This document shows, in pieces, positions 55,076-63,164 of a stretch of 64,000 nucleotides of DNA. Numbering within the stretch: position 1 is the stretch's first letter; every line of letters starts with the position of its first letter. The translations under genes and the position numbers were made by a program. The DNA is from Rhabdochlamydiaceae bacterium (GTDB taxonomy: Bacteria; Chlamydiota; Chlamydiia; Chlamydiales; Rhabdochlamydiaceae), in the NCBI GenBank assembly GCA_019752555.1, contig JAIELY010000006.1, positions 1 to 64,000 on the forward strand, in the 5' to 3' direction. The notes under the pieces are model-generated. The model was not told the DNA's origin, ran no database searches, and was given only the letters and a program-made list of their open reading frames with translations.

Positions 55076-55181
55076 TCCACTCTGCTTTGTACAGTTTTAT
55101 CCCTCCTGTTCACGCCTTTTGCGGAAGCTTAGGAAATAAAAATGTACAAAGCCTAAACCTTTCCAAAATAGTGCGCATCTC

Positions 55182-56075
55182 ATGTCGTTCAAAACGTTTG
55201 TCCGCAAGCTTGCTAAACTCTTCCTCATTGTTTTAGCTCTCATCGCAACGCAACGCTTTTGCCGCAAACAAACTGACAGCTTTGCCCTGTACAAAATTCG
55301 TTCAGAGCTCACCTACAACCCTAAGTGGGAAACTTCCCCTTTAACAGAAAAGGAGATGAAGGATCTTTCCACAGTGCTCAACCAGCCTTTTTTCTATTTG
55401 GGTAAAGGAGCGCAATGCTATGTGTTTGTTTCTCAAGATAACCAGCATGTAATCAAGTTTTTCCGTCTCTACCACCTGCTGCCCCCGTTTTGGACTCAGC
55501 TAAAATTGCCCCCATTTTTAAAACCCTTAGCCGATTCCAAAATTGCCCAAAAAGAACAAGAGCTCGATCGGGATTTTATGAGCTATAAGATCGCTTTTGA
55601 AGAGATGCGTGAGCAAACAGGTGTTCTTTACGTGCATCTTAATAAAACCAAGACTCTGCATCAAAACATTGAGATCATCGATAGACTCAATATCAAACAC
55701 AGGCTCAATCTTGATGAGATGGAATTTTTAGTTCAAAAGCGGGCAGATCTTGTCTATCCCGCCCTTGAACAGATGATCGAGAAAGAAGGGTATGAGGCTG
55801 CGGGCATTGCGCTCTGTTCGCTCATCGATCTTCTTGTTTTACGCTGTCAAAAAGGGATCCGGGACAAAGATCCCGATTTGAATACCAATTTCGGGTTTAT
55901 CGGTCATACGCCTTTACAAATTGATGTAGGCAGATACAGAAAACCAGACGATGAGAGCCTCGGAACGCTCGAGCGCGATGAGATCATTCGGATCACAGAC
56001 AATCTCAATCAATGGCTCCGCGCTAAGTATCCAGAGCTCTCCGATCATCTCGAACACAAGATTGCAACCTTATGA
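55182..56075 (+). CDS. Membrane-anchored kinase-like protein, paralogue 1 of 5
   Basis: 297 residues. An N-terminal helix (LAKLFLIVLALIATQ, about 10-24) is followed by QRFCRKQTDSFALYKIR. A kinase-like fold is suggested by a glycine loop LGKGAQCYVFVS (74-78) with Lys92 in VIKFF, a helix with SYKIAFEEM, a hinge-like LVQKRAD, a catalytic-loop-like DKDPDLNTNFG (Asp228, Asp230, Asn236) and a metal-loop-like IDVGRY (Asp248-Val-Gly). Relation to protein kinases or WaaP/Kdo-type small-molecule kinases is inference. First in a run of five paralogues; the stop overlaps the next start (ATGA). Confidence 0.8.
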   Translation: MSFKTFVRKLAKLFLIVLALIATQRFCRKQTDSFALYKIRSELTYNPKWETSPLTEKEMKDLSTVLNQPFFYLGKGAQCYVFVSQDNQHVIKFFRLYHLLPPFWTQLKLPPFLKPLADSKIAQKEQELDRDFMSYKIAFEEMREQTGVLYVHLNKTKTLHQNIEIIDRLNIKHRLNLDEMEFLVQKRADLVYPALEQMIEKEGYEAAGIALCSLIDLLVLRCQKGIRDKDPDLNTNFGFIGHTPLQIDVGRYRKPDDESLGTLERDEIIRITDNLNQWLRAKYPELSDHLEHKIATL

Positions 56076-56944
56076 AACGCTGGATCCTTTTCCTCATTGC
56101 TATCGCTCTTGGCATCTTTCTCATCTCTGGAGAGGGGAAAAAACCTAAAGGATTTTCGTTAGAAAGAACCTTGTCGCATAGGGCCTACGACCCAAGATGG
56201 CAAATGCATGCTTTAAGTGATGAGCAGTCTTGTGTTGTAACAGAAGCGCTCTGTCAACCCTACCACTTTTTTAACAGGGGCGGACAATGCTCCGTTTTTT
56301 TTAGCGATGATGGCAAGTATGTCCTTAAATTCCTCATGAAACGCCTCTATACCTCTCCTAAATGGCTCGATAAGATCCCTTTTTTAACAAGCTATAAAGA
56401 GAAAAAGCGACTTAAGAAGGAAGATAAACTGACACGGGATTTTTCAAGCTACCAACTGGCCTATGAATCGCTCGCAGATGACACTGCGACCCTCTATCTT
56501 CATTTGAACCCCTCCTCTCATTTGCCAACGCTCAAGCTGTTCGATCACAAAAAGAATACCATTGAAATCGATCTCAATCGATTTGATTTTATTCTGCAAA
56601 AGCGCACCGCTTTATTTCCTGATGCTCTCTTGGCGATGATTGAAAATAAGGATCTTTCTTCAGCAAAAGAGGCGATCGATAGTTTGATCGATCTTGTAGG
56701 ACGCCTCACTTCCCAAGGTATTTACGACAGGGATCCTAGCCTCATGACCAATTGTGGACTATTGGGAACAAAAGCTGTTAAAATCGACATCGGAGGCTTT
56801 ATTCAAAAAGAGAACCTGCCTCAAGACATATCGCAAGAGTTGAAGCGCACAGCAGCGCCCCTTCAGAAGTGGCTAGAAAAACGGGATCCTGAGCTTGCAA
56901 ACTACTTAAAATCGGTGCTTGAGAACTATGAAAAAATGGATTAG
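56072..56944 (+). CDS. Membrane-anchored kinase-like protein, paralogue 2 of 5
   Basis: 290 residues. The N-terminal helix is ILFLIAIALGIFLIS, and the juxtamembrane motif is KGFSLERTLSHRAYDPRW. Kinase-like elements: NRGGQCSVFFSDD with Lys in VLKFL, SSYQLAYESL, ILQKRTAL, YDRDPSLMTNCGLL and IDIGGF (DIG at the metal-loop place). The glycine loop begins with Asn instead of Gly. It is coupled to its neighbours by short overlaps (ATGA at the start, 17 bases at the end). Confidence 0.8.
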   Translation: MKRWILFLIAIALGIFLISGEGKKPKGFSLERTLSHRAYDPRWQMHALSDEQSCVVTEALCQPYHFFNRGGQCSVFFSDDGKYVLKFLMKRLYTSPKWLDKIPFLTSYKEKKRLKKEDKLTRDFSSYQLAYESLADDTATLYLHLNPSSHLPTLKLFDHKKNTIEIDLNRFDFILQKRTALFPDALLAMIENKDLSSAKEAIDSLIDLVGRLTSQGIYDRDPSLMTNCGLLGTKAVKIDIGGFIQKENLPQDISQELKRTAAPLQKWLEKRDPELANYLKSVLENYEKMD

Positions 56945-57818
56945 AGCACTTGTATTTGCAGCTCTTCTCATGGGAGCGTATCATTTCACAGCAGGCTTTT
57001 GCAGGAAAAAGACAGATGCCTTTACAATGGAAAGGATCCATTCCGACTTGACCTTCAATCCGGCATGGGCAACGCCGGTTCCCTCAGGACAAGAAAGGCA
57101 AGACCTTCAAAGAATCCTCTCCCAAGAATTCCATTATTTGGGCTGCGGAGGGCAGTGTTTTGCATTTGTTTCAGAAGATGGGCAATATGTGATTAAGTTC
57201 TTCAAACATAAGATCCGAAAACCCTTAAGCGCGCTTCTTCTTCACACCCTTCCAGCTCCGCTAGAAGCCCTCCGCGCGCGCAAGCTTGGAAAAATCCTAA
57301 GCAAGCTCGAGCGCGACTTTACAAGCTACAAAATCGCCTATGATGAGCTCAAACAAGAAACGGGAATACTCTACATCCATCTCAATAAAACCCAAGAACT
57401 CGATCAGCAGCTCCTATTACGCGACAAGCTCAATATTGCGCACAAGATCGACCTTGATGGGATCGAGTTCATTCTCCAGAAAAAAGCCGACATGGCATAC
57501 ACCTATCTCGATCCTCTTTTCCATGCAAAAAAACTTAAAGAAGCAGAGGCTGCAATCGATTCTCTTATCGATGTGATCGTGTCTAGATGCCATAAAGGGA
57601 TCTTCGACGAGGATGCCAAAATCCATCGTAATTTTGGGTTTATCCAAGGGCAAGCAGTGGTGATTGACGTGGGACGCTTTAGACGCGATGCGCAAAGAAA
57701 AGACCCTCTTGTTTACCGCAAGGATGTCTCTGCAATCACCCGCACTCTGCGCCTTTATTTAGAAGAGCGCTGCCCTGAGCTGATCCCCCATCTCGAGGAA
57801 AAAATAAACTCTCTATGA
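56928..57818 (+). CDS. Membrane-anchored kinase-like protein, paralogue 3 of 5
   Basis: 296 residues from ATG 56928 (an upstream TTG at 56919 is possible). N-terminal helix WIRALVFAALLMGAYHFTA, then GFCRKKTDAFTMERIHSDL, the same juxtamembrane block as paralogue 1. Kinase-like elements: LGCGGQCFAFVSEDG with Lys in VIKFF, TSYKIAYDEL, ILQKKADM, FDEDAKIHRNFGFI and IDVGRF. The first Asp pair is separated by Glu (DED) where the others have DKD or DRD. It is the closest relative of paralogue 1 in the row. The stop overlaps the next ATG (ATGA). Confidence 0.8.
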   Translation: MKKWIRALVFAALLMGAYHFTAGFCRKKTDAFTMERIHSDLTFNPAWATPVPSGQERQDLQRILSQEFHYLGCGGQCFAFVSEDGQYVIKFFKHKIRKPLSALLLHTLPAPLEALRARKLGKILSKLERDFTSYKIAYDELKQETGILYIHLNKTQELDQQLLLRDKLNIAHKIDLDGIEFILQKKADMAYTYLDPLFHAKKLKEAEAAIDSLIDVIVSRCHKGIFDEDAKIHRNFGFIQGQAVVIDVGRFRRDAQRKDPLVYRKDVSAITRTLRLYLEERCPELIPHLEEKINSL

Positions 57819-58696
57819 GAAAACTTATCGCCTGTTTGCTTTTTGCCTTTGCTGCCATCGCAACAGCGCGCTTCTGCCATCATCAAACCCATGGCTTTCG
57901 CCTCTCAAAGATACAGAACAATCTGTGCCCCTCTTTCAATGCTCCAGATCCTTTAAAAAAGGAGTGTGTCGAGAAACTTCTAAACCAAAAATTCCGCTAC
58001 TTTAACCGTGGACTGCAAAGCTTTGTGTTTCTCTCAGAAGATGGCACTACCGTTCTTAAAATATTCAATAACCGCTACCAGCGTAAGATCTTTTTATTTG
58101 ATCTTTTAAGCAGATTTCCCCCTTTGCGCTCTTGGGCAGCGCAACGCAAAATGAGTCAAAGCACAAAGCTAGAGAACACGTTTAAAAGCTACGAGATTGC
58201 CTCTACGGAGCTTGCGCAGCAAACCGGCACTCTGTATGCCCACTTAACACCGACCTCGCACCTGCCCTCTTCGTTACAGCTTTTAGATCCATTAAACATT
58301 TGCCACACGATTGATCCCAATGTCTTTGGCTTTGTCCTCCAACGCAAGGCCACCATGGCTTATGCGACACTGCTAGAACTCATTAAAGTGCAGGACTTAA
58401 GTACAGCAAGAGAGCGTCTTAAGTCCCTCGTTCAATTCCTCATTGTGCGCTGCCAGCAAGGGATTGCCGATAAGGACCCGCTCATCCGCACGAACTTCGG
58501 TTTTCTAGGAGAAACTCCTATCGCAGTGGATCTGGGGCCTTTTTCTAAAGACCCGACCCTTGCATTGCCTGAGGTGTACCGCCCTGAGATTTTGCGGATC
58601 ACTCAAAGTTTAAAAAATTGGCTTAATGAAAAAGAACCAAAGCTTGTACCTATTCTTGAACAAGAATTGCAGCAGCAGTTATATTGTTCGGAATGA
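57815..58696 (+). CDS. Membrane-anchored kinase-like protein, paralogue 4 of 5
   Basis: 293 residues. N-terminal helix LIACLLFAFAAIATA, then RFCHHQTHGFRLSKIQNNL. Kinase-like elements: NRGLQSFVFLSEDG with Lys in VLKIF, KSYEIASTEL, VLQRKATM, ADKDPLIRTNFGFL and VDLGPF (DLG). The Gly loop has lost its first Gly and the Cys that follows in the other copies. It is joined to both neighbours by ATGA overlaps. Confidence 0.8.
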   Translation: MRKLIACLLFAFAAIATARFCHHQTHGFRLSKIQNNLCPSFNAPDPLKKECVEKLLNQKFRYFNRGLQSFVFLSEDGTTVLKIFNNRYQRKIFLFDLLSRFPPLRSWAAQRKMSQSTKLENTFKSYEIASTELAQQTGTLYAHLTPTSHLPSSLQLLDPLNICHTIDPNVFGFVLQRKATMAYATLLELIKVQDLSTARERLKSLVQFLIVRCQQGIADKDPLIRTNFGFLGETPIAVDLGPFSKDPTLALPEVYRPEILRITQSLKNWLNEKEPKLVPILEQELQQQLYCSE

Positions 58697-59640
58697 GATT
58701 ATTCAAATGCATTCTCGCTTTATGTCTTTTTATTGGAATCAAGCAGTGGATTGAGGTCACGACAAAAGGATTTTGCCTGCAAAAGATTTTTGCAGACGAC
58801 CTTCCTCCCAATCCAGATTGGGACGTGACTCCCCTTTCTTCTTGCGCTTTTGCCGAGCTCAAGACAGCCCTAAATCAACCCTTTCGCTTGCTGGGGTCAG
58901 GAAGCGAATGCTTTGCTTTCTTAAGTGCCGATGGCACGACAGTCATTAAATTCTTTAAGCTCGACCATGCCCGCCCCGTTTATTTCCTTAAAGGCCTGAT
59001 CCGAGAAGATCACAGCGCTTATGCGGGGAGCTTGTCCAACCACTGGCTGCTTAAGATGCCCCTTATCTCTCCTTTCACCTCTTGGCGCGACCGCCTTCTT
59101 GGGATTCGGGAGTTCCGGATCACCCGCACCTTTTCTAGCCTGAAACTGGCCTTTGATGAGCTCCAAGAAGAAACAGGCATTGTCTACCTCCATCTGAACC
59201 CAACTAAAAACTTTCAGCAAACCATTACCCTTATTGATGCAAATGGCTATCAGCATCAAGTGGAGCTTGATACAACACGCTTTCTCGTACAACAGTGCGC
59301 TACCCCCTTAGAAACCCATCTGAGCGCGCTCATCACGAAAAATGACCTTGCTCAAGCACAACGTTCGATCGACTCTCTTTTCGAATTGATCCTCAATCGG
59401 TGCCAAAAAGGGTTTGCCGACCGGGACTTTATCAATCGAAATATCGGATATATTGGAAATCAGGCGATCGAAATCGATCTGGGATCGTTTCACAAAGACC
59501 CTGCAATGAAAAAAGCATGGGCTTATAAACGGGAACTTTTCTTTGCGACATTAGAACTAAAAGAGTGGCTAAAAAGCCACTCCCCTGAGCTGCTATCCTA
59601 CTATGACAAGCGCCTTAACGAGTTAATCCAAAAGGATTAG
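58693..59640 (+). CDS. Membrane-anchored kinase-like protein, paralogue 5 of 5
   Basis: 315 residues from ATG 58693, which overlaps the preceding stop as ATGA (a TTG at 58684 would add three residues). N-terminal helix MRLFKCILALCLFIGIKQW, then TKGFCLQKIF. Kinase-like elements: LGSGSECFAFLSADG with Lys in VIKFF, a longer insert after it, SSLKLAFDEL, LVQQCATP (hinge-like but changed), ADRDFINRNIGYI and IDLGSF. It ends the operon; the next gene is convergent. No terminator hairpin is seen in the seven-base gap. Confidence 0.8.
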   Translation: MRLFKCILALCLFIGIKQWIEVTTKGFCLQKIFADDLPPNPDWDVTPLSSCAFAELKTALNQPFRLLGSGSECFAFLSADGTTVIKFFKLDHARPVYFLKGLIREDHSAYAGSLSNHWLLKMPLISPFTSWRDRLLGIREFRITRTFSSLKLAFDELQEETGIVYLHLNPTKNFQQTITLIDANGYQHQVELDTTRFLVQQCATPLETHLSALITKNDLAQAQRSIDSLFELILNRCQKGFADRDFINRNIGYIGNQAIEIDLGSFHKDPAMKKAWAYKRELFFATLELKEWLKSHSPELLSYYDKRLNELIQKD

Positions 59641-59646
59641 CCTGCG

Positions 59647-60549
59647 TTAGGAGGTTGCCACAAGTTGCTTTGTCTTTTTGTCCATCTCGTTCATCGCTGC
59701 GATCAAAGTCTTGTAATTTCTTCTTAAGATCATTTGTTCTTTTGTAAATACGCTTGGCGATACGGATTTCGGCTGTTTGGAGAGCTTGTGGTAAACTATG
59801 TAGAAACTCCCTCTCGTCTTTCCATCAAATTGACCCATGAAACTCTCTACGAGAGATTGATAGCTTTCTTTAGAAATAGAAGAACCCTGCGCTTGCGCCT
59901 TTTTTACTTCATCTTTTAATTGAGCTGCACAGGTTGCCCAAGAACTTGATGCTGCGGGCAAAGAGATAGATTTGAAGTAGTCTACAGCACTTGGAAATGC
60001 GATTTTTTCACTTCCACACGTTTTAAGGGTGTCATTGATTAAATGTTGGCATCGTTTTGTTAAATACATCCGGTCGCCGCCCACCACAATAGTTGGGTTC
60101 ATCTTTTCCAAAAACAGGAAAAACACACCGCTAACAGGACTCTCGATCGTATGTGTATGCTTTTGAAGGTTCGATTCCCATTCCATTTCAAGTTGACCTA
60201 ACTGACCAAATAATCCCTTCAAACGATCTAATAACTGAGACTGGCCGCTAATGGACGAATGTTTAGACACAAATTCTTTTCTGCAAAAAGTTTCTAAAGA
60301 ATAGGCCCGTAAATCATTTTTGGAAGCTCCAGCACAACGACATAGTGTGGCAACATCCGATACGATCGCCTGGACCCTTCTATCAATGCTGAGCATCCGA
60401 TCTAGCTCAATAGAAGCAGCACCAAAAGCCTTAGCTTGATGTGCTGCAGAACTTGGCAGCGGCCTTCTTGATATGGGATCTAGCTCAATATGTGCTGCAG
60501 GACTTGGTAACGTCCTTCCTGGTACAAGTGCAGAAGATTTAGCTGCCAT
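59647..60549 (-). CDS. Hypothetical protein, distant member of the Ser-rich effector-like family
   Basis: 300 residues, unknown, without a Sec signal. The N-terminus has a duplication (SPAAHIELDPISRRPLPSSA, then SIELDRML), the middle is helical with scattered Cys (LCRCAGASKNDLRAYSL), and the C-terminus has FMGQFDGKTRGSFYIVYHKL, close to DSKTRGAIYTYFHNA in the Ser-rich protein at 41884. The W-x-K block of that family is not evident, so membership is tentative. It is convergent with the kinase-like operon and upstream of ndk on the same strand sense, about 90 bases apart. Confidence 0.65.
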   Translation of the reverse strand: MAAKSSALVPGRTLPSPAAHIELDPISRRPLPSSAAHQAKAFGAASIELDRMLSIDRRVQAIVSDVATLCRCAGASKNDLRAYSLETFCRKEFVSKHSSISGQSQLLDRLKGLFGQLGQLEMEWESNLQKHTHTIESPVSGVFFLFLEKMNPTIVVGGDRMYLTKRCQHLINDTLKTCGSEKIAFPSAVDYFKSISLPAASSSWATCAAQLKDEVKKAQAQGSSISKESYQSLVESFMGQFDGKTRGSFYIVYHKLSKQPKSVSPSVFTKEQMILRRNYKTLIAAMNEMDKKTKQLVATS

Positions 60550-60640
60550 AAAGACTCCTTTAACTGCTAATTTAAAAAATAATTCACTCTCAGTGGAAAT
60601 AATTACAACAAAAACAAATCAAACCTTCAATGTAAAAAGA

Positions 60641-61150
60641 TTACTTTCCAGGATAGATCTCGTCTTCTGTGAAAAAGAAAGCCACTTCGGTCTTTGCGTT
60701 TTCAAGGCTATCCGAGCCGTGCACCGCATTCTTTTCCAAAGATTTGCCGAATAAAGCGCGCAGAGTGCCAGGGCTTGCTTTCTTAGGGTCTGTAGCGCCC
60801 ATTAAGGTGCGGTAAGCTTGAACGGCATCTTTGCCTTCGAGCACTTGAACAACAACAGGACCTGAGCTCATATAGGCCACTAGGTCGTTATAAAAGGGGC
60901 GGTCTTTATGAACGCTGTAAAATTGTTTTGCCTGTTCCGGTGTCAATTGGAGCATTTTAAGAGCGACCACTTGCAAGCCCGATCTTTCAATGACGGCAAT
61001 AATCGCGCCAATCTCGTTTGCTTCAACAGCATCGGGTTTGAGGATCGAAAGGGTTTGCTGCACTGCGGGCTGTGAAGTTTTTTCTTGAGCTTCTACAGAA
61101 CTAAACAAGGAAACACAAGCACCTAAACATAAAGCTATAAATTTACGCAT
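60641..61150 (-). CDS. ndk: Nucleoside diphosphate kinase with N-terminal signal peptide
   Basis: Transfers the terminal phosphate between nucleoside tri- and diphosphates through a phospho-His. All catalytic elements are present: [39 protein letters not shown] and the active His in NAVHGSDS. Unlike usual Ndk, which begins about two residues before TLS, this has about 30 extra residues: [21 protein letters not shown], in effect a Sec signal with V-E-A cleavage, then a Gln/Ser-rich spacer. GGAG lies about nine bases ahead of ATG 61150, making that start better than 61210. Export is inferred from the signal only. Confidence 0.93.
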   Translation of the reverse strand: MRKFIALCLGACVSLFSSVEAQEKTSQPAVQQTLSILKPDAVEANEIGAIIAVIERSGLQVVALKMLQLTPEQAKQFYSVHKDRPFYNDLVAYMSSGPVVVQVLEGKDAVQAYRTLMGATDPKKASPGTLRALFGKSLEKNAVHGSDSLENAKTEVAFFFTEDEIYPGK

Positions 61151-61222
61151 GATTTTGACTCCGTTGAGATAAGGGGGCGATTTTACCTTAAGTAGATTTA
61201 ATCTGTCCAATTAATATCTCTT

Positions 61223-61250
61223 TTGCTAGTCTCATTGTTTTTTCTATACT
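61223..61250 (+). promoter_or_regulatory. Possible promoter of the VUT-tgt pair
   Basis: TTGCTA (61223-61228) and TATACT (61245-61250) are 16 bases apart. The start would fall at about 61257, next to the ATG at 61258, so the transcript might be leaderless. Confidence 0.35.
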
Positions 61251-61257
61251 ATTGCTC

Positions 61258-61923
61258 ATGAACGAGTCATTATTCTTTCTGCATGTCTTGGTGATTTTTG
61301 GTTTTGCAGTGGCAGCTATTAAGCTCGGCAAAGAGGCGTTGACAGCATGGGTCTCGCTCCAAGCGGTGCTGGCTAATCTTTTTGTGATCAAGCAAATCTC
61401 TTTTTTTGGATTTAACGTCACTTGCAGCGATGCATTTGCCATCGGAAGTATTTTAGGGTTAAATCTTTTGCAAGAATATTTTGGAAGACCCGCAGCAGTG
61501 CGCGCGCTTAAAATCTGCTTATTTTGCATGGTCTTTTTTGTCGTTATGGCGCAGTTCCATCTCTTCTATGAGGCTAGCATTTTTGATTCGGCGCATATCG
61601 CCTACGAAACGATCCTTTCAGCATCTCCAAGGCTCCTGTTTGCTTCGATGACGGTTTTCTTTTTTGTACAGCAGGTCGATGTGCGCATCTTCAGCTGGTT
61701 AAAAAAGAAACATTCTAAACTCCTGTTCCGCAATGGAATTTCCTTAACGCTCTCTCAACTACTCGACACGAGCCTTTTTAGCTTTTTAGGTCTTTGGGGA
61801 ATTGCCGACTCGCTCTGCGATATCATCGTGGTAAGTTTCTTGATCAAACTTTTAATCATCGCACTTTTAAGTCCTGTCACCGCCGTTTCTAAACGGTGGA
61901 TCCAACCCGCTGAGGCTGCTTGA
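61258..61923 (+). CDS. VUT/YhhQ-family queuosine precursor transporter
   Basis: 221-residue inner-membrane protein with about six hydrophobic segments. Family marks include SLQAVLANLFVIKQISFFGF, CSDAFAIGSILGLNLLQEYF and SLTLSQLLDTSLFSFLGLWG. YhhQ proteins import queuosine precursors; in C. trachomatis the homologue is reported to supply queuine to Tgt. The gene runs into tgt with a four-base overlap, which strongly supports that substrate. ATG 61258 is preferred to the TTG at 61252. Confidence 0.9.
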   Translation: MNESLFFLHVLVIFGFAVAAIKLGKEALTAWVSLQAVLANLFVIKQISFFGFNVTCSDAFAIGSILGLNLLQEYFGRPAAVRALKICLFCMVFFVVMAQFHLFYEASIFDSAHIAYETILSASPRLLFASMTVFFFVQQVDVRIFSWLKKKHSKLLFRNGISLTLSQLLDTSLFSFLGLWGIADSLCDIIVVSFLIKLLIIALLSPVTAVSKRWIQPAEAA

Positions 61924-63065
61924 CAACTACATTAAACATTGGCTTTTCATTTAAAACCCTTTATACCTCCTCTCGCTCGCGCGCTAGAGTCGGGAAAATC
62001 CATACACCGCATGGCACAATCGATACTCCCAGTTTTGTTGGCGTGGGCACTAACGGCACGCTCAAAGCCCTCGATAGCGCCTCTGTTGAAGAAATCGGTC
62101 TTCAACTGATGTTTTGCAATACGTACCATTTAATGCTGCAGCCTGGCAGCTCTGTCGTTAAACAGGCGGGCGGCTTACATAAGTTTATGAATCGCTCTAT
62201 GCCGCTTATCACCGACTCGGGGGGCTTTCAGGTATTTAGCCTAGCGTATGGCTCTGTTGCAGATGAGCTCAAGGGTAAGTCGAAAAAAAAGGTGGGAGGA
62301 AATGTTTTAAAAATCACAGAAGATGGGGTTCTTTTCCGCTCGTACCGCGATGGAGCTAAGGTATTGCTTACCCCAGAAACCTCTGTTCAAGCGCAAAAAG
62401 AGCTCGGAGCTGATATCATTATCCCCTTGGATGAGCTGCCGCCCTACCATATTGATCCAAAAGTGCTGCGCGCATCTTTGGATCGCACTCACCGCTGGGA
62501 AGAGCGCTCGCTTATCGAGCATTTAAAAAATCCCAATCAGCAGGCGATGTATGCTGTGATCCATGGAGGAGTGGACCCTCAACTCAGAAAATTAAGCTGC
62601 AACACGTTAGCAGCGCTTAGCTTTGATGGTTTTGCCATTGGAGGGAGCATGGGAAAAACAAAGCAAGAAATGCAAACGATGTTAAGCGCGCTTATGCCCT
62701 CGCTTCCTATAGATAAACCCAATCACCTGCTCGGCATCGGCGATCTGGAATCGATCGATCAATGCATCCCGTTGGGAATCGACACTTTCGATTCTTCCTA
62801 TCCGACAAGAGCTGCACGCCATGGCATTCTTCTTACAAAATCAGGCCCGCTCAACGTGACGCAAGGCAAACATGCCCTCGCATTTACCTCCCCCATCCCC
62901 TCATGCACCTGTTCGACTTGTACCCGTTATACCTTGGGTTACCTCCATCACTTGTTTAAAGCTCACGAAATGGTGGGTATGACATTAGCCACAATTCATA
63001 ATCTGCATTTCATGGTTGAGCTGATGCGGGATTACCGGAAAAAAATCTTGAACGATGAGATTTAA
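61920..63065 (+). CDS. tgt: tRNA-guanine transglycosylase
   Basis: Exchanges guanine 34 of GUN-anticodon tRNAs for a queuosine base. 381 residues. The Asp pair is in LITDSGGFQVFSLA and FDSSYPTRAARHG; the zinc site is CTCSTC followed by His in LATIHNLHF. The base-recognition loop reads DGFAIGGSMGK where typical bacterial enzymes have GLAVGE: the Glu is Gly, which fits use of queuine rather than preQ1. The only in-frame start near the 5' end is TTG 61920, inside the transporter stop codon, so translation is coupled. Confidence 0.95.
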   Translation: MTTTLNIGFSFKTLYTSSRSRARVGKIHTPHGTIDTPSFVGVGTNGTLKALDSASVEEIGLQLMFCNTYHLMLQPGSSVVKQAGGLHKFMNRSMPLITDSGGFQVFSLAYGSVADELKGKSKKKVGGNVLKITEDGVLFRSYRDGAKVLLTPETSVQAQKELGADIIIPLDELPPYHIDPKVLRASLDRTHRWEERSLIEHLKNPNQQAMYAVIHGGVDPQLRKLSCNTLAALSFDGFAIGGSMGKTKQEMQTMLSALMPSLPIDKPNHLLGIGDLESIDQCIPLGIDTFDSSYPTRAARHGILLTKSGPLNVTQGKHALAFTSPIPSCTCSTCTRYTLGYLHHLFKAHEMVGMTLATIHNLHFMVELMRDYRKKILNDEI

Positions 63066-63164
63066 AATCCATTCGACTTGAAACAAGCTTAGTGCTGTTT
63101 GTGTTAAATCTATCCTGTTTCGTAGAATGGATCAGATTTTGCAAACACATTAGGAGATTCTTTT

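Noticed and set aside
60160-60185. GGTTCGATTCC, similar to a tRNA T-loop
   Set aside because: It lies inside the 300-aa gene on the minus strand and no acceptor, D or anticodon stems can be built around it.
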